A stretch of DNA of 64,000 nt. It comes from Aquamicrobium zhengzhouense. Its GTDB lineage: Bacteria > Pseudomonadota > Alphaproteobacteria > Rhizobiales > Rhizobiaceae. The notes under the pieces were generated by a model, which saw only the letters and a list, made by a program, of their open reading frames with translations, was not told the origin of the DNA and did no database searches. The stretch is from contig NZ_JADGMQ010000002.1 in assembly GCF_016124105.1 (NCBI RefSeq), positions 474,015 to 538,014 on the forward strand. The letters are read 5' to 3'. Shown here piece after piece: positions 26,058 through 33,488 of the stretch (position 1 is the stretch's first letter; every line of letters starts with the position of its first letter). Made by a program: the position numbers and the translations under genes.

Positions 26058-26159
26058 GTGCTTGCTCCATTTCTGGTGCTGTACATGCTTAAATGGGCTG
26101 GTAAGAGATTGGGCCAGCCGCCTTGCGGGCACCTCAGGATCTGGCTCCAGAGCTGCTAC

Positions 26160-26609
26160 TTATACGTCGATCGCCTGTCGGCCGGTCATGGTCTTGATGA
26201 TGATGCGGTAGAATAGGTGCGAGGAAATCTCGGCAGGCGGCGGCACGATCGGCTTGAGACTGCCAGGCTCCCACCAGTTCGGGTGTTGACTGAGAAGCGA
26301 CCAGGCCCGCTCCCGCTCGTGTTTGAAGCCAATCTTTTCAGGCAGCTCCTCATAGGTCCCATAGACCACCACGCTCTTCCACTCCCGTCCATGGGTGAAT
26401 TCGTCAACCTGAACGCAGACCTTGGGGTTGGAGCGCATCCAGTCGATCTTCTGGCCCAGCATCGAGAGGCTGTATAAATAGACGCCAGAGTAGGAGAAGG
26501 TGATTGGCACGACGTAGGGCTGGTCATCCTGGGTGCAAGCCAGGCGCCCCAGCCTGTTGTTCGCAAGAAGCGCTTGGACCTGCGCTGTATCCAGTTCCGT
26601 GACGATCAT
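26160..26609 (-). CDS. Pyridoxamine 5'-phosphate oxidase-like flavin-binding protein
   Basis: The 149-residue protein belongs to the split-barrel FMN-binding superfamily. It opens with the NimA-like helix TELDTAQVQALLANNRLGRLACTQ, followed by PYVVPITFSYSGVYLYSLSM, LGQKIDWMRSNPKVCVQVDEF and a W-KSVVVYGTYEEL strand pair. The C-terminal HLFYRIIIKTMTGRQA is the usual last strand. Such proteins reduce or sequester flavin or nitro-compounds; the substrate here is unknown. It stands alone on the minus strand. Confidence 0.85.
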   Translation of the reverse strand: MIVTELDTAQVQALLANNRLGRLACTQDDQPYVVPITFSYSGVYLYSLSMLGQKIDWMRSNPKVCVQVDEFTHGREWKSVVVYGTYEELPEKIGFKHERERAWSLLSQHPNWWEPGSLKPIVPPPAEISSHLFYRIIIKTMTGRQAIDV

Positions 26610-26740
26610 TTCATCGGCCTCGCCGTGACCAGGAAGATCATGAGGGACTGAATCGAAGTCGTCAATCGACGGTCGGACGAGGTAACTTTTGGCGTTACCA
26701 AGTCCTCAACGGCCACCAACTAACTCGGGACTGTGCTTCT

Positions 26741-27193
26741 TCAGGCTTTACGTTTTTTGGGAGAGTCTTTCGATCTGGATTTTGGCGTATGGCCAAGACC
26801 ATGTTCAAGCGCCAATTGTGTGCGCCTTTCTGAATAGGTCGGCGCAACCATCGGGTAATCGATCGGCAAATTCCACTTTGTGCGGTACTCTTCGGGCGTC
26901 ATCCCGTGATGTGTCATGAGGTGACGCTTCAAGGATTTGAATTTCTTGCCATCTTCAAGGCAGATCAGAAAGTCTTGATGTACGGACTTCTTCGGGCTGA
27001 CCGCTGGCTCCTGCAGTGCACAATCAATTTCCTGCACGCTGTTATTGCTTTGAGTCAGCGCCGAACGGACATTCAGAATAAATTTTCCGATAGAATCATG
27101 CGGTATTGTGTTGGCCGATACATAAGCGGAGACAATTTCTGCCGTCAGTATCATCGACAGGCTCTCTTCTTCTCTATCTTTCTCTGAGCCCAT
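26741..27193 (-). CDS. MucR/Ros-family zinc-finger transcriptional regulator
   Basis: The 150-residue product has an N-terminal helical oligomerisation half (LTAEIVSAYVSANTIPHDSI). The diagnostic prokaryotic zinc-finger core follows at about residues 80-110 (FLICLEDGKKFKSLKRHLMTHHGMTPEEYR), then a basic tail (HTPKSRSKDSPKKRKA). MucR/Ros proteins bind AT-rich DNA, silence exopolysaccharide, motility and virulence genes, and act in an H-NS-like manner. It lies at the edge of the phage-like region, so it may be an element-encoded paralogue rather than the housekeeping MucR. Confidence 0.9.
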   Translation of the reverse strand: MGSEKDREEESLSMILTAEIVSAYVSANTIPHDSIGKFILNVRSALTQSNNSVQEIDCALQEPAVSPKKSVHQDFLICLEDGKKFKSLKRHLMTHHGMTPEEYRTKWNLPIDYPMVAPTYSERRTQLALEHGLGHTPKSRSKDSPKKRKA

Positions 27194-27755
27194 TATTTAT
27201 CCCTTCGGCAACTTAAGATTCTCTCCAAGAAGCTTACAGTAAAAAATATAAGTTCATTCTGCAACGGTGTCTGTGTGTCGCGTTGTAATACTTTTTGCTC
27301 TTATCAGGGCGCAGCGTTTTTCGTCTTCGGATTAGCAGGCGTCGAGATTGTTGATGACGAGCAGGGCGCTATTCTTCCGACTGCGCTAAACGCGTCCCGG
27401 GTGGGGTTGAGCGTCGATACGATGACTGGGAGAGGGGAGGCTCCAGGAGCCGAAGACCTAGCCTACGGGTGCGGGAGGTATCTGCTTGATCGGTGCCGTC
27501 TGGAGGGTCAGTTCGCACCTTCGACCCACGACTTCGTCCGGTATCGGTCACGCGCAGCAGGGATGCCTCAGCATGGGGTGCCCAACCTCTATGGAACAAA
27601 TTGGGAATCGACGTTGGGTAACCTCCCGAAAAAGGCAATAAAAACAATGTTTCAGGCGCTCCCTCCGGGCCCATCAATTCTATTGTGTCGCTGCGTTGGG
27701 GGGGGGCTGGTGAGTGGTTAGATCCCCGCCGGGGGGACATGAAACTGCAGGAACA
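27194..27755. other. Intergenic stretch before the tRNA fragment
   Basis: Overlapping frames on both strands exist here, but none has a family pattern or ribosome site and they exclude each other. The sequence near the MucR start is AT-rich and likely its promoter. An integrase would be expected near an attachment site, but no recombinase motif is visible. Confidence 0.4.
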
Positions 27756-27780
27756 AAACGGGCGCTGCCAGCGCCCGTTT
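27756..27780. terminator. Perfect hairpin next to the tRNA fragment
   Basis: Arms aaacgggcgct (27756-27766) and agcgcccgttt (27770-27780) pair over 11 bases with a 3-base loop. On the minus strand it is followed by TGTTCC, and T/A runs at both ends suggest bidirectional termination. It lies 50 bases before the tRNA-Gly remnant. Confidence 0.65.
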
Positions 27781-27827
27781 CAGTTGCGTGAGTGACACGC
27801 CTGTTTGAAATCATTCGGCTTCTAGCT

Positions 27828-27870
27828 GCCTTCCAAGCTGAATACGCGGGTTCGATTCCCGCTACCCGCT
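27828..27870 (+). pseudogene. 3' half of tRNA-Gly(TCC), probable attachment-site scar
   Basis: The sequence gccttccaagctga carries the 3' part of an anticodon loop with TCC. It is followed by a perfect T arm (gcggg 27846-27850, ttcgatt loop, cccgc 27858-27862) and the acceptor strand cccgct. No D arm or 5' acceptor strand precedes it, so it cannot fold as a tRNA. A tRNA 3' half at the border of a phage-like region is the usual trace of site-specific integration. The intact copy should lie at the other end of the element, outside the window. Confidence 0.75.
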
Positions 27871-28094
27871 TCAAATTTCCAGCAAAAAACAGTATAAAAA
27901 TCAACGACTTGCTCGAAGGCGAGTGTCGTTGGCGGTGTTTGTGAAGGATCGGGCGCACGGCTTGGGGCGCAGATAGGGCGCAGCACTGGTAGCTGTGGAA
28001 TCGCGCAGCTGTGGCGCGCTTGTGGTTCGCGTTCTGGAAATGACGCTTTTTATGAAGCGGACGGCCGCAGATATGACAATCAGGGAGCGATGCC

Positions 28095-28901
28095 TCAGTT
28101 GTTGAAAATGCGGCTCCAGTCGATGGTTCCGTTATCGCCGCCATTGGGCTGGAACAGGCGCTGGTGTTCCGCATTGGCGGCATCCTGCCGTTTCTGGATC
28201 TCTCCATGGACCTGCTCCAGCTGGGCCAGAACGCCGATATTGGCGGAGGAGAGAAGCTGGGCATACGCTACCTGGAGACCACCAACCTTGCGCAAGGCCA
28301 AGAACGCTTGATCGTCCAAGCCGTTCAATGACTGCTCGTTAACCCGCAGCAAGCCGGTCACATCCCGTTCCTTATCGCCATCCTTGATCTTGATCGGCCA
28401 AGGCTCGAGAACACCGGCTTGAGATAGCGCTGTTGCAGCTTGGGAGAGCGCTTCCTGGCCCTTGGTCGTCTGGACGAGGAGCTGCATCACCTGCTGGACG
28501 GTTTCGGTGGGGGTTGCGTCGTCGTTGAACAGAGCTTCGCCTTGGTCGCGCTCCACCAGAAGACCGCTTGTTGTGTCGATGCAGAGGGCGAAATTGTTGT
28601 CACCTGACCGGGCGAGCTTGAACGGATAGCCACGGAACACGGCTGGTACATAGGCACCAAGCCAGCGCCCGTCGGGGGCGATGAAGAGGTTTTGCTCTGG
28701 GAGAAGGCCGCACACGGCGACAAGGGATACAGCCTCACCCACCTGCATGAACGCCAACGGCATCGAAAGAGCAGCTTTGGAAATTTCCGGTGCAGCAAGC
28801 TGCGCGACCGGTATTCCCCGGGCGAACTGGTAACCGGTAAAGCGCTTCCACGCCTTCTCGCCATGCGCGTCGTGGTGGATCAGCTCGAATGTGCCGCTCA
28901 T
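28095..28901 (-). CDS. SapC family protein
   Basis: The 268-residue product from the ATG at 28901 (GGGG 6 bases upstream) carries the SapC signature: a Y-x-FARGIPVAQLAAPE start region, EQNLFIAPDGRWLGAYVPAVFRGYPF and a conserved C-terminal domain with DLTGLLRVNEQ-like residues. SapC was named from the surface-array (S-layer) locus of Campylobacter fetus; its exact activity is unknown. Here it follows a secreted repeat/S-layer-like gene on the same strand across a 94-base gap containing a hairpin, so it likely works in export, processing or display of that protein. Confidence 0.85.
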   Translation of the reverse strand: MSGTFELIHHDAHGEKAWKRFTGYQFARGIPVAQLAAPEISKAALSMPLAFMQVGEAVSLVAVCGLLPEQNLFIAPDGRWLGAYVPAVFRGYPFKLARSGDNNFALCIDTTSGLLVERDQGEALFNDDATPTETVQQVMQLLVQTTKGQEALSQAATALSQAGVLEPWPIKIKDGDKERDVTGLLRVNEQSLNGLDDQAFLALRKVGGLQVAYAQLLSSANIGVLAQLEQVHGEIQKRQDAANAEHQRLFQPNGGDNGTIDWSRIFNN

Positions 28902-28940
28902 GAAAACCCCGGTTGTTGATGCCTCAAGAGGCAAGTTCGA

Positions 28941-28973
28941 TCAGAAAGAAACGGGGGACCCGAAGGCCCCCGT
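28941..28973 (-). terminator. Hairpin between the surface-protein and sapC-like genes
   Basis: Arms acggggg (28951-28957) and cccccgt (28967-28973) form a strong stem, and the minus strand continues TTTCTTTC. It can act as a partial terminator, so the abundant surface-protein mRNA ends here while some transcripts read into the SapC gene, as is common in S-layer operons. Confidence 0.6.
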
Positions 28974-28995
28974 AAATGTACAATCCGAGGATTGA

Positions 28996-30777
28996 TTAGG
29001 CGAAGATGACAGCGTCGGCAGTGACAGCCGTCTGGCTAATGCCGGTCAACTGGATAACGGTGTCGACGGTGGCGGTGTCGATGAACACGTAAGCATCACC
29101 ACCGAAGTCGAACTTGAATGCGTCGCCGCCTGCGAGGTCAGCGTGGTTCGAAATCTCAGACAAGACCTGAACCAGCGTCGCGTCTGCGTTGTTGTTCACA
29201 AAATTCTGAACAACGGTGTTGACTGCGTTCTGAGTAAACCATGCCTTAGCAATGCTGCCGGCCAGATTAAGAACGTCATCACCATTACCGAAGTCGGTGA
29301 TGGAGACAAGGTTGGCTTGCAGGAGGGCCTCTGCTGCAGCATCGGTTGCGCTAGTCGCGTCGATGCTCGCGTTGCCGCCCGTGAACGCGAAGATGTCGCC
29401 ACCTGCACCACCGGTGATAGCAACGGTTGTTGCATCAGCCAATGCAGTTTCTACGTTCAGCCCAAGCTTTACGGTATCATTTCCGGCGCCCAGATCAAGC
29501 GTAGCAGCCTTTTCTTTCAGGCTTGTCTGCTTGAGCTGAATGTAGTCTGCGCCGGAGCCAAACGATGCGGTCTTCAATGCGGCAAGTGCATTGGCGTCGC
29601 CGGGGCCAGTACCGGAAGCATCCAGCCAGATGCCTGCAGTCGAGTCTGACGCGTTAAGTGTGACGAGCTTGTCGGGAACCGCACCCGCGCCTGCCGGGGT
29701 GCTGTTGGTGTCGTAGACCGACAGGTTAACGTTTTCGCCTTCAAGTGCGAGGTCGAGCGTCTTTACGCTGCCGTCGAGGTGTAGCGTCAGGCCGGTCTTG
29801 TAGCCAGCGGCTGGCGCGCCAGTGCCTGTTGCTGTGCCCTTGGCAACACTGCCTTCAACCGACACGGTCGCAACCTTGCTGGTGCCGGCCGATGTGAACG
29901 TGAAGTGTGAGCTTTCTACAACCTTATCCAGTGCAACGTTGATTTCAGTTGCGCCGGCTGCTGCTTCTACAGTCGCACCGGATGTACCCTTGAAACCAGC
30001 CGTCTGACCGTTCTTAAGGCCGCTGATATTGCCAGCATTACCGGACTGCCAGATTGCCTTAGCACCCTCGAAGCCGCTGACGTCGACAGTGTTAGCAGTG
30101 GAATCATTGAGAACGTTAACCGTCTGGAAGTTCTTGACGGTCGCGCCGAGAGGAACTTCCACATTTTCCTTAGCGATGATGTTGAGGGTATTTTCGCCGC
30201 CGCCGCCGTCAATTGCGTCGAACGAGTTCAGCGTTGATTTCCCGCTTTCAAGGATCGCGTTGGCAACATCATTGAGTGCGGAACCAGTCCAATTGTCGAT
30301 GCCAGTCGTGAGATTGAAGGTCTCACCCTTGTTTGCACCGTTGTCGACAACAGGAGCACCCTTACGGTTTTCGAACTGGCCGTGCATCACGAAGTGAGCA
30401 TAGGCAGCTTCGGGTGTTTCGATACCAGCTTCGCCAAGGTCAGAGTTGGCGGCGAGATAGGCCTCGGCGTCGAAGCCGTCACCCAGCTTCGGGAAGGAAG
30501 CGTTCGGAGCGCGGCCTTCGTTAACGCCGTGGGTGAGATAGTGCACGAACGGGTTCACGCCAGCGTTGAGGACGTCCTCATTGGCAGCAAGGTACTCGCT
30601 GGTGTTGAAGATGGCGTTCGGGTTGTAGCCCTCTTTCCAGCCGTGGTTGTCGCAGTGCTGTGCGGCATAGGCAGGCCAGGTAAGGCCGGTGCCGCCCTCA
30701 GCTCCCGAATTCACAAATGCGGTCAGAACGTCCGGGCGGGCGTTCATGTAGTAAGCAGCATCAAATTGCATCGACAT
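28996..30777 (-). CDS. Secreted NPDV-repeat / S-layer-like surface protein, second copy
   Basis: The ATG at 30777 gives 593 residues beginning MSMQFDAAYYMNARPDV and aligns with the copy at 13071; an upstream ATG at 30870 would run through the operator region. Three N-terminal repeats of about 35-45 residues (EYLAANEDVLNAGVNPFVHY, HGVNEGRAPNASF) are followed by a Gly/Thr/Ala-rich, Cys-free beta-repeat body at about 150-480. The C-terminal part (GGDIFAFTGG, ITDFGNGDDVLNLAG) resembles RTX/type I secreted S-layer proteins. Composition, lack of a signal peptide and a SapC gene downstream support an S-layer-like role. Confidence 0.75.
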   Translation of the reverse strand: MSMQFDAAYYMNARPDVLTAFVNSGAEGGTGLTWPAYAAQHCDNHGWKEGYNPNAIFNTSEYLAANEDVLNAGVNPFVHYLTHGVNEGRAPNASFPKLGDGFDAEAYLAANSDLGEAGIETPEAAYAHFVMHGQFENRKGAPVVDNGANKGETFNLTTGIDNWTGSALNDVANAILESGKSTLNSFDAIDGGGGENTLNIIAKENVEVPLGATVKNFQTVNVLNDSTANTVDVSGFEGAKAIWQSGNAGNISGLKNGQTAGFKGTSGATVEAAAGATEINVALDKVVESSHFTFTSAGTSKVATVSVEGSVAKGTATGTGAPAAGYKTGLTLHLDGSVKTLDLALEGENVNLSVYDTNSTPAGAGAVPDKLVTLNASDSTAGIWLDASGTGPGDANALAALKTASFGSGADYIQLKQTSLKEKAATLDLGAGNDTVKLGLNVETALADATTVAITGGAGGDIFAFTGGNASIDATSATDAAAEALLQANLVSITDFGNGDDVLNLAGSIAKAWFTQNAVNTVVQNFVNNNADATLVQVLSEISNHADLAGGDAFKFDFGGDAYVFIDTATVDTVIQLTGISQTAVTADAVIFA

Positions 30778-30787
30778 AAGTCTCTCT

Positions 30788-30885
30788 CCGTAGTCGTGGT
30801 CTCTTGACGTCAAGCGCAGTGGCTGTTGTGAAACCCATTCACTGGCCACCACGGTTTCACTGAACTGCATGCAAAGTCAGTGAAA
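30788..30885 (-). promoter_or_regulatory. Leader and operator dyads of the second repeat-protein gene
   Basis: The leader at 30788-30815 matches the one at 13083-13110 in 26 of 28 bases and includes the same palindrome cttgacgtcaag (30803-30814). A 9-base inverted repeat, tttcactga (30855-30863) and tcagtgaaa (30877-30885), surrounds tgcatgca. A weaker cagtg/cactg pair lies at 30817 and 30840. The half-site TTyCACTGrA and GCATGC centre are shared with the first cassette, which supports a common regulator. Confidence 0.65.
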
Positions 30886-31018
30886 TTCTTCGGGGTTCGA
30901 TCTGCATAATTGCTTTCGAACCATGTAAACTTCTCAATTTCAGTGCAGGTTGCTGGGAAGTTTTCAGTAAAGCGATGCTTGTTCAGTCATCGCCAAAGAT
31001 CATCCTGTAGGCGACAGG

Positions 31019-31288
31019 CTAGTATCCTTCGAGCATCTTCATCGCGAAGACGCGCGGATGGATGTTGAGAGTATTCGCCCAGAGCTCCCATCGCTCCGGA
31101 ATGATCCGGCCCTGTCCATGCTCGATCTGGGAGATGTAGGTGAAGTAGAGGGAGCCCACCTTTTCTGCGAGTTCCCGCTGAGTGAGGCCAGCTGCTTCGC
31201 GCTGTTGGCTAAGCCAGCGGCCCACCTCGGCACGATTTTCTGTGCGGACGACGTCGCGCAAATCGGCACTTGTCCTTCCCCTCGCCAT
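31019..31288 (-). CDS. XRE-family regulator of the second cassette, 12 codons short
   Basis: The 89-residue product starts MARGRTS with GGAGG upstream and is highly similar to the regulator at 13286-13591 across the whole HTH domain (GLTQRELAEKVG, YISQIEHGQGRIIPERWE). A TAG at 31021-31019 interrupts the frame where the paralogue has Asp. Beyond it the same frame encodes PVAYRMIFGDD and a TGA at 30983, so the ancestral gene had exactly the same 306-base length. The DNA-binding part is intact and the protein may still work, with loss of a conserved C-terminal tail. Confidence 0.8.
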   Translation of the reverse strand: MARGRTSADLRDVVRTENRAEVGRWLSQQREAAGLTQRELAEKVGSLYFTYISQIEHGQGRIIPERWELWANTLNIHPRVFAMKMLEGY

Positions 31289-31637
31289 TACTTCCTCCAG
31301 CCCGTCCTATACCTGACGGCGTTAGAAGAAACACAGAATCTACTTAGAGTCCACTAAGAAAACTACCAGATTGGCGGGCTATATATGAGTGTTGTAGTTG
31401 CGTGCGCTAGAATTCGTAACCATGAGGCAATCGGCTGAAAAGAAAATCCCGACACACAGTTCTTTTTGTAGCGCATCCAGTGCCGAAATTTATACTTTTC
31501 GTTAGGAAATAGTGATTTGGAACTACAGCAATTGCTGGAGGCAATTTGGAAAAAAAAGCTGAGAAAAGCTTGGTAGTCCATGGTGTCGGGTATTTCAGAT
31601 GTATGGAAAATGCTGTAGTCGGCGGCGAAGGGAAAAA
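31289..31637. other. Promoter region of the second XRE gene and AT-rich spacer
   Basis: On the minus strand the inverted repeat cttag-tggact-ctaag lies about 50 bases upstream of the XRE start, and a related sequence precedes the first XRE gene, so it may be an autoregulatory site. The remainder is AT-rich with no supportable gene. Confidence 0.4.
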
Positions 31638-31787
31638 ATGTCGCTGCGCTTCACGCGAAGCCTGGAAAAGCAGGTGGCTCTACTTGAGCGCTTGCTTAAG
31701 GAGGAAAGTAAAACTACAGCGAATGCTGTACAGGATTTTCCGCTTTTGACCGGAATTTTGGACCCGGCGCTCGCGCTCAGGCGTTAA
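31638..31787 (+). CDS. Possible 49-residue protein
   Basis: A frame with AAGGG 6 bases before its ATG encodes MSLRFTRSLEKQVALLERLL, a second helix with KEESKTTANAVQDF and a PLLTGILDPALALRR end. The first 30 residues would form an amphipathic, basic helix. No family is recognised and no partner gene is adjacent on that strand; tentative. Confidence 0.3.
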   Translation: MSLRFTRSLEKQVALLERLLKEESKTTANAVQDFPLLTGILDPALALRR

Positions 31788-31985
31788 CGATCACCAAATT
31801 TTACAGTCCGACAGAGTCGTGAGGCGCTCAGATCGGTCGGCGATTCCAGAACTGCACATAGAGGCGGGATTGGTTTTCGAGGCGAAGCAGGGCGGATTTC
31901 GCCTCGCGTCCGGACGTGCCGGAGTGCGCAGGGGAGGCGCAAAAGAGGCGCTGCGCGGTCTTCGTTGCGACGTGTACCGGGCAGC

Positions 31986-32020
31986 AAAAAGCCCCCGGCA
32001 CGTGGTGTCGGGGGCTTTTT
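31986..32020. terminator. Strong bidirectional terminator
   Basis: The symmetric sequence aaaaagcccccg ... cgggggcttttt forms a long stem with A/T runs on both sides. It lies 22 bases past the stop of the minus-strand purine permease gene. Confidence 0.85.
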
Positions 32021-32041
32021 CAGGTTGAGGCTGTCTGGCTG

Positions 32042-33343
32042 TTATTCGCTCAGGAAGGCGAAGCGGATGATGAAGAGGGCCGCTACCAGCCAGGTTGCCG
32101 CGTGGACTTCGCGGGCGCGGCCGCTGACGGTCTTGAGGACCGCGTAGCTGATGAAGCCGATCGCAAGGCCGTTGGCGATGGAGTAGGTGAACGGCATGAT
32201 GATTGCCGTCAGCACCGCCGGGGCGGTCTCGGTGACGTCAGCCCAGTCGATATCGACCAGCTCGCGCGCCATCAGCACCGCGACGTAGAGCAGTGCAGGA
32301 GCGGTTGCATAGGCAGGGACCGAGCCGGCAAGTGGCGCAAAGAACAGCGCCAGGAGGAAGAGCGCGCCAACGACCAGCGCGGTCAGGCCCGTGCGGCCGC
32401 CTGCCTGAACACCCGATGCACTCTCGACATAGGCGGTGGTCGATGAGGTTCCGAGCATTGAGCCGCCGGTGATGGCGATGCTGTCCGCCATCAGGGCCTT
32501 GCCGAGGCGCTTGTTCTCGTGGGTCGGTCCGTCGGCCAGAAGACCCGCGCGCTTGGCAACGCCGATCAGCGTTCCGGTGGCGTCGAAGACTTCGACGAGC
32601 ACGAAGACCAGCACGACCTGCAGCAGGCCGAGGCCGATCGCGCCCATGATGTCGAGCTGCATGAAGGTCGGCATCAGGCTTGGCGGTGCGGACACGAGGC
32701 CGCCAAAGCTGTTGACGCCGAGGATCATCGAGATGACCGTGATCGCCAGGATGCCGATCAGGATCGCGCCGCGAATCTTCAGTGCATCAAGGCCGGCAAT
32801 GATGAAGAAGCCGAGGATCGCAAGCAGGGTCGGTGTCTGGGTCAGATCGCCGAGGCCGACGAGGGTCGCCGGGTTGTCAACGACGATGCCCGAGCCCTGA
32901 AGCGCGATGATGCCGAGGAAAAGGCCGATACCGGCAGCAATCGCGCTGCGCATCGAGGTCGGGATGCCTTCGATCAGCCAGCGGCGGACGCCGGTGACGG
33001 TCAGGATCAGGAAGATGATGCCCGAGATGAAGACGGCGCCGAGTGCCTGCTGCCAGGTAAAGCCCATAGCGCCGACGACAGTGAAGGCGAAGAAGGCGTT
33101 GAGGCCCATGCCGGGGGCCATCGCGACCGGCCAGTTGGCCATCAGCGCCATGATCAGGCTGCCAATCGCTGCGGCAAGGCAGGTGGCGACGAAAACCGCA
33201 CCGTGATCCATCCCCGTGGTCGCGAGGATCTGCGGGTTAACGAAGATGATGTAGGCCATCGTCAGGAAGGTCGTCAAACCTGCGACGATTTCGGTGCGCA
33301 CGGTCGTGCCGTGAGCCTTCAGGTCAAAGAACTTTTCCAGCAT
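32042..33343 (-). CDS. NCS2-family purine permease (AzgA-like)
   Basis: The 433-residue, very hydrophobic protein has about 12-14 membrane segments and the AzgA-type markers of adenine/guanine/hypoxanthine permeases: RTEIVAGLTTFLTMAYIIFVNP near the start, MAPGMGLNAFFAFTVV, EGIPTSMRSAIAAGIGLFLG and the FDATGTLIGVAKRAGLL and GTSSTTAYVESASGVQAGGRTGLTA segments (the last around residue 285). Transport is by proton symport in characterised members. Start at 33343 (MLEKFFDL) fits family N-termini better than 33379. It forms a single-gene unit ended by the strong terminator at 32.0 kb. Confidence 0.92.
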   Translation of the reverse strand: MLEKFFDLKAHGTTVRTEIVAGLTTFLTMAYIIFVNPQILATTGMDHGAVFVATCLAAAIGSLIMALMANWPVAMAPGMGLNAFFAFTVVGAMGFTWQQALGAVFISGIIFLILTVTGVRRWLIEGIPTSMRSAIAAGIGLFLGIIALQGSGIVVDNPATLVGLGDLTQTPTLLAILGFFIIAGLDALKIRGAILIGILAITVISMILGVNSFGGLVSAPPSLMPTFMQLDIMGAIGLGLLQVVLVFVLVEVFDATGTLIGVAKRAGLLADGPTHENKRLGKALMADSIAITGGSMLGTSSTTAYVESASGVQAGGRTGLTALVVGALFLLALFFAPLAGSVPAYATAPALLYVAVLMARELVDIDWADVTETAPAVLTAIIMPFTYSIANGLAIGFISYAVLKTVSGRAREVHAATWLVAALFIIRFAFLSE

Positions 33344-33488
33344 GCCGTATCCCCCGGGTTTGCTGTACCCTTGTGTCATTCAGGCGCATCGCCCGATCTA
33401 TACCATTGCACGGACACAACAGTTCTCTAACGGGCCAAATGACGGCGAGTGGATAATCCACAACTTCAAGCTTGAAATTGTGCCACGA

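Noticed and set aside
27275..27721. Possible integrase or other gene beside the tRNA remnant
   Set aside because: Searched by eye for tyrosine-recombinase residues (R..HxxR..Y) and serine-recombinase motifs on both strands; none found.
27680..28264. Minus-strand ORF containing the phrase GIEPAYSAWKAA
   Set aside because: This is a known false translation of tRNA-Gly 3' sequence in reverse; it covers the tRNA remnant and two hairpins and has no ribosome site.
28951..28973. Riboswitch upstream of the SapC gene
   Set aside because: The element is a simple GC-rich stem with a weak T run, better read as a terminator or attenuator.
32519..33430. Plus-strand ORF of 303 codons opposite the purine permease
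   Set aside because: It is composed of Asp/Glu/Arg/His runs, as expected for the antisense of membrane-helix codons.
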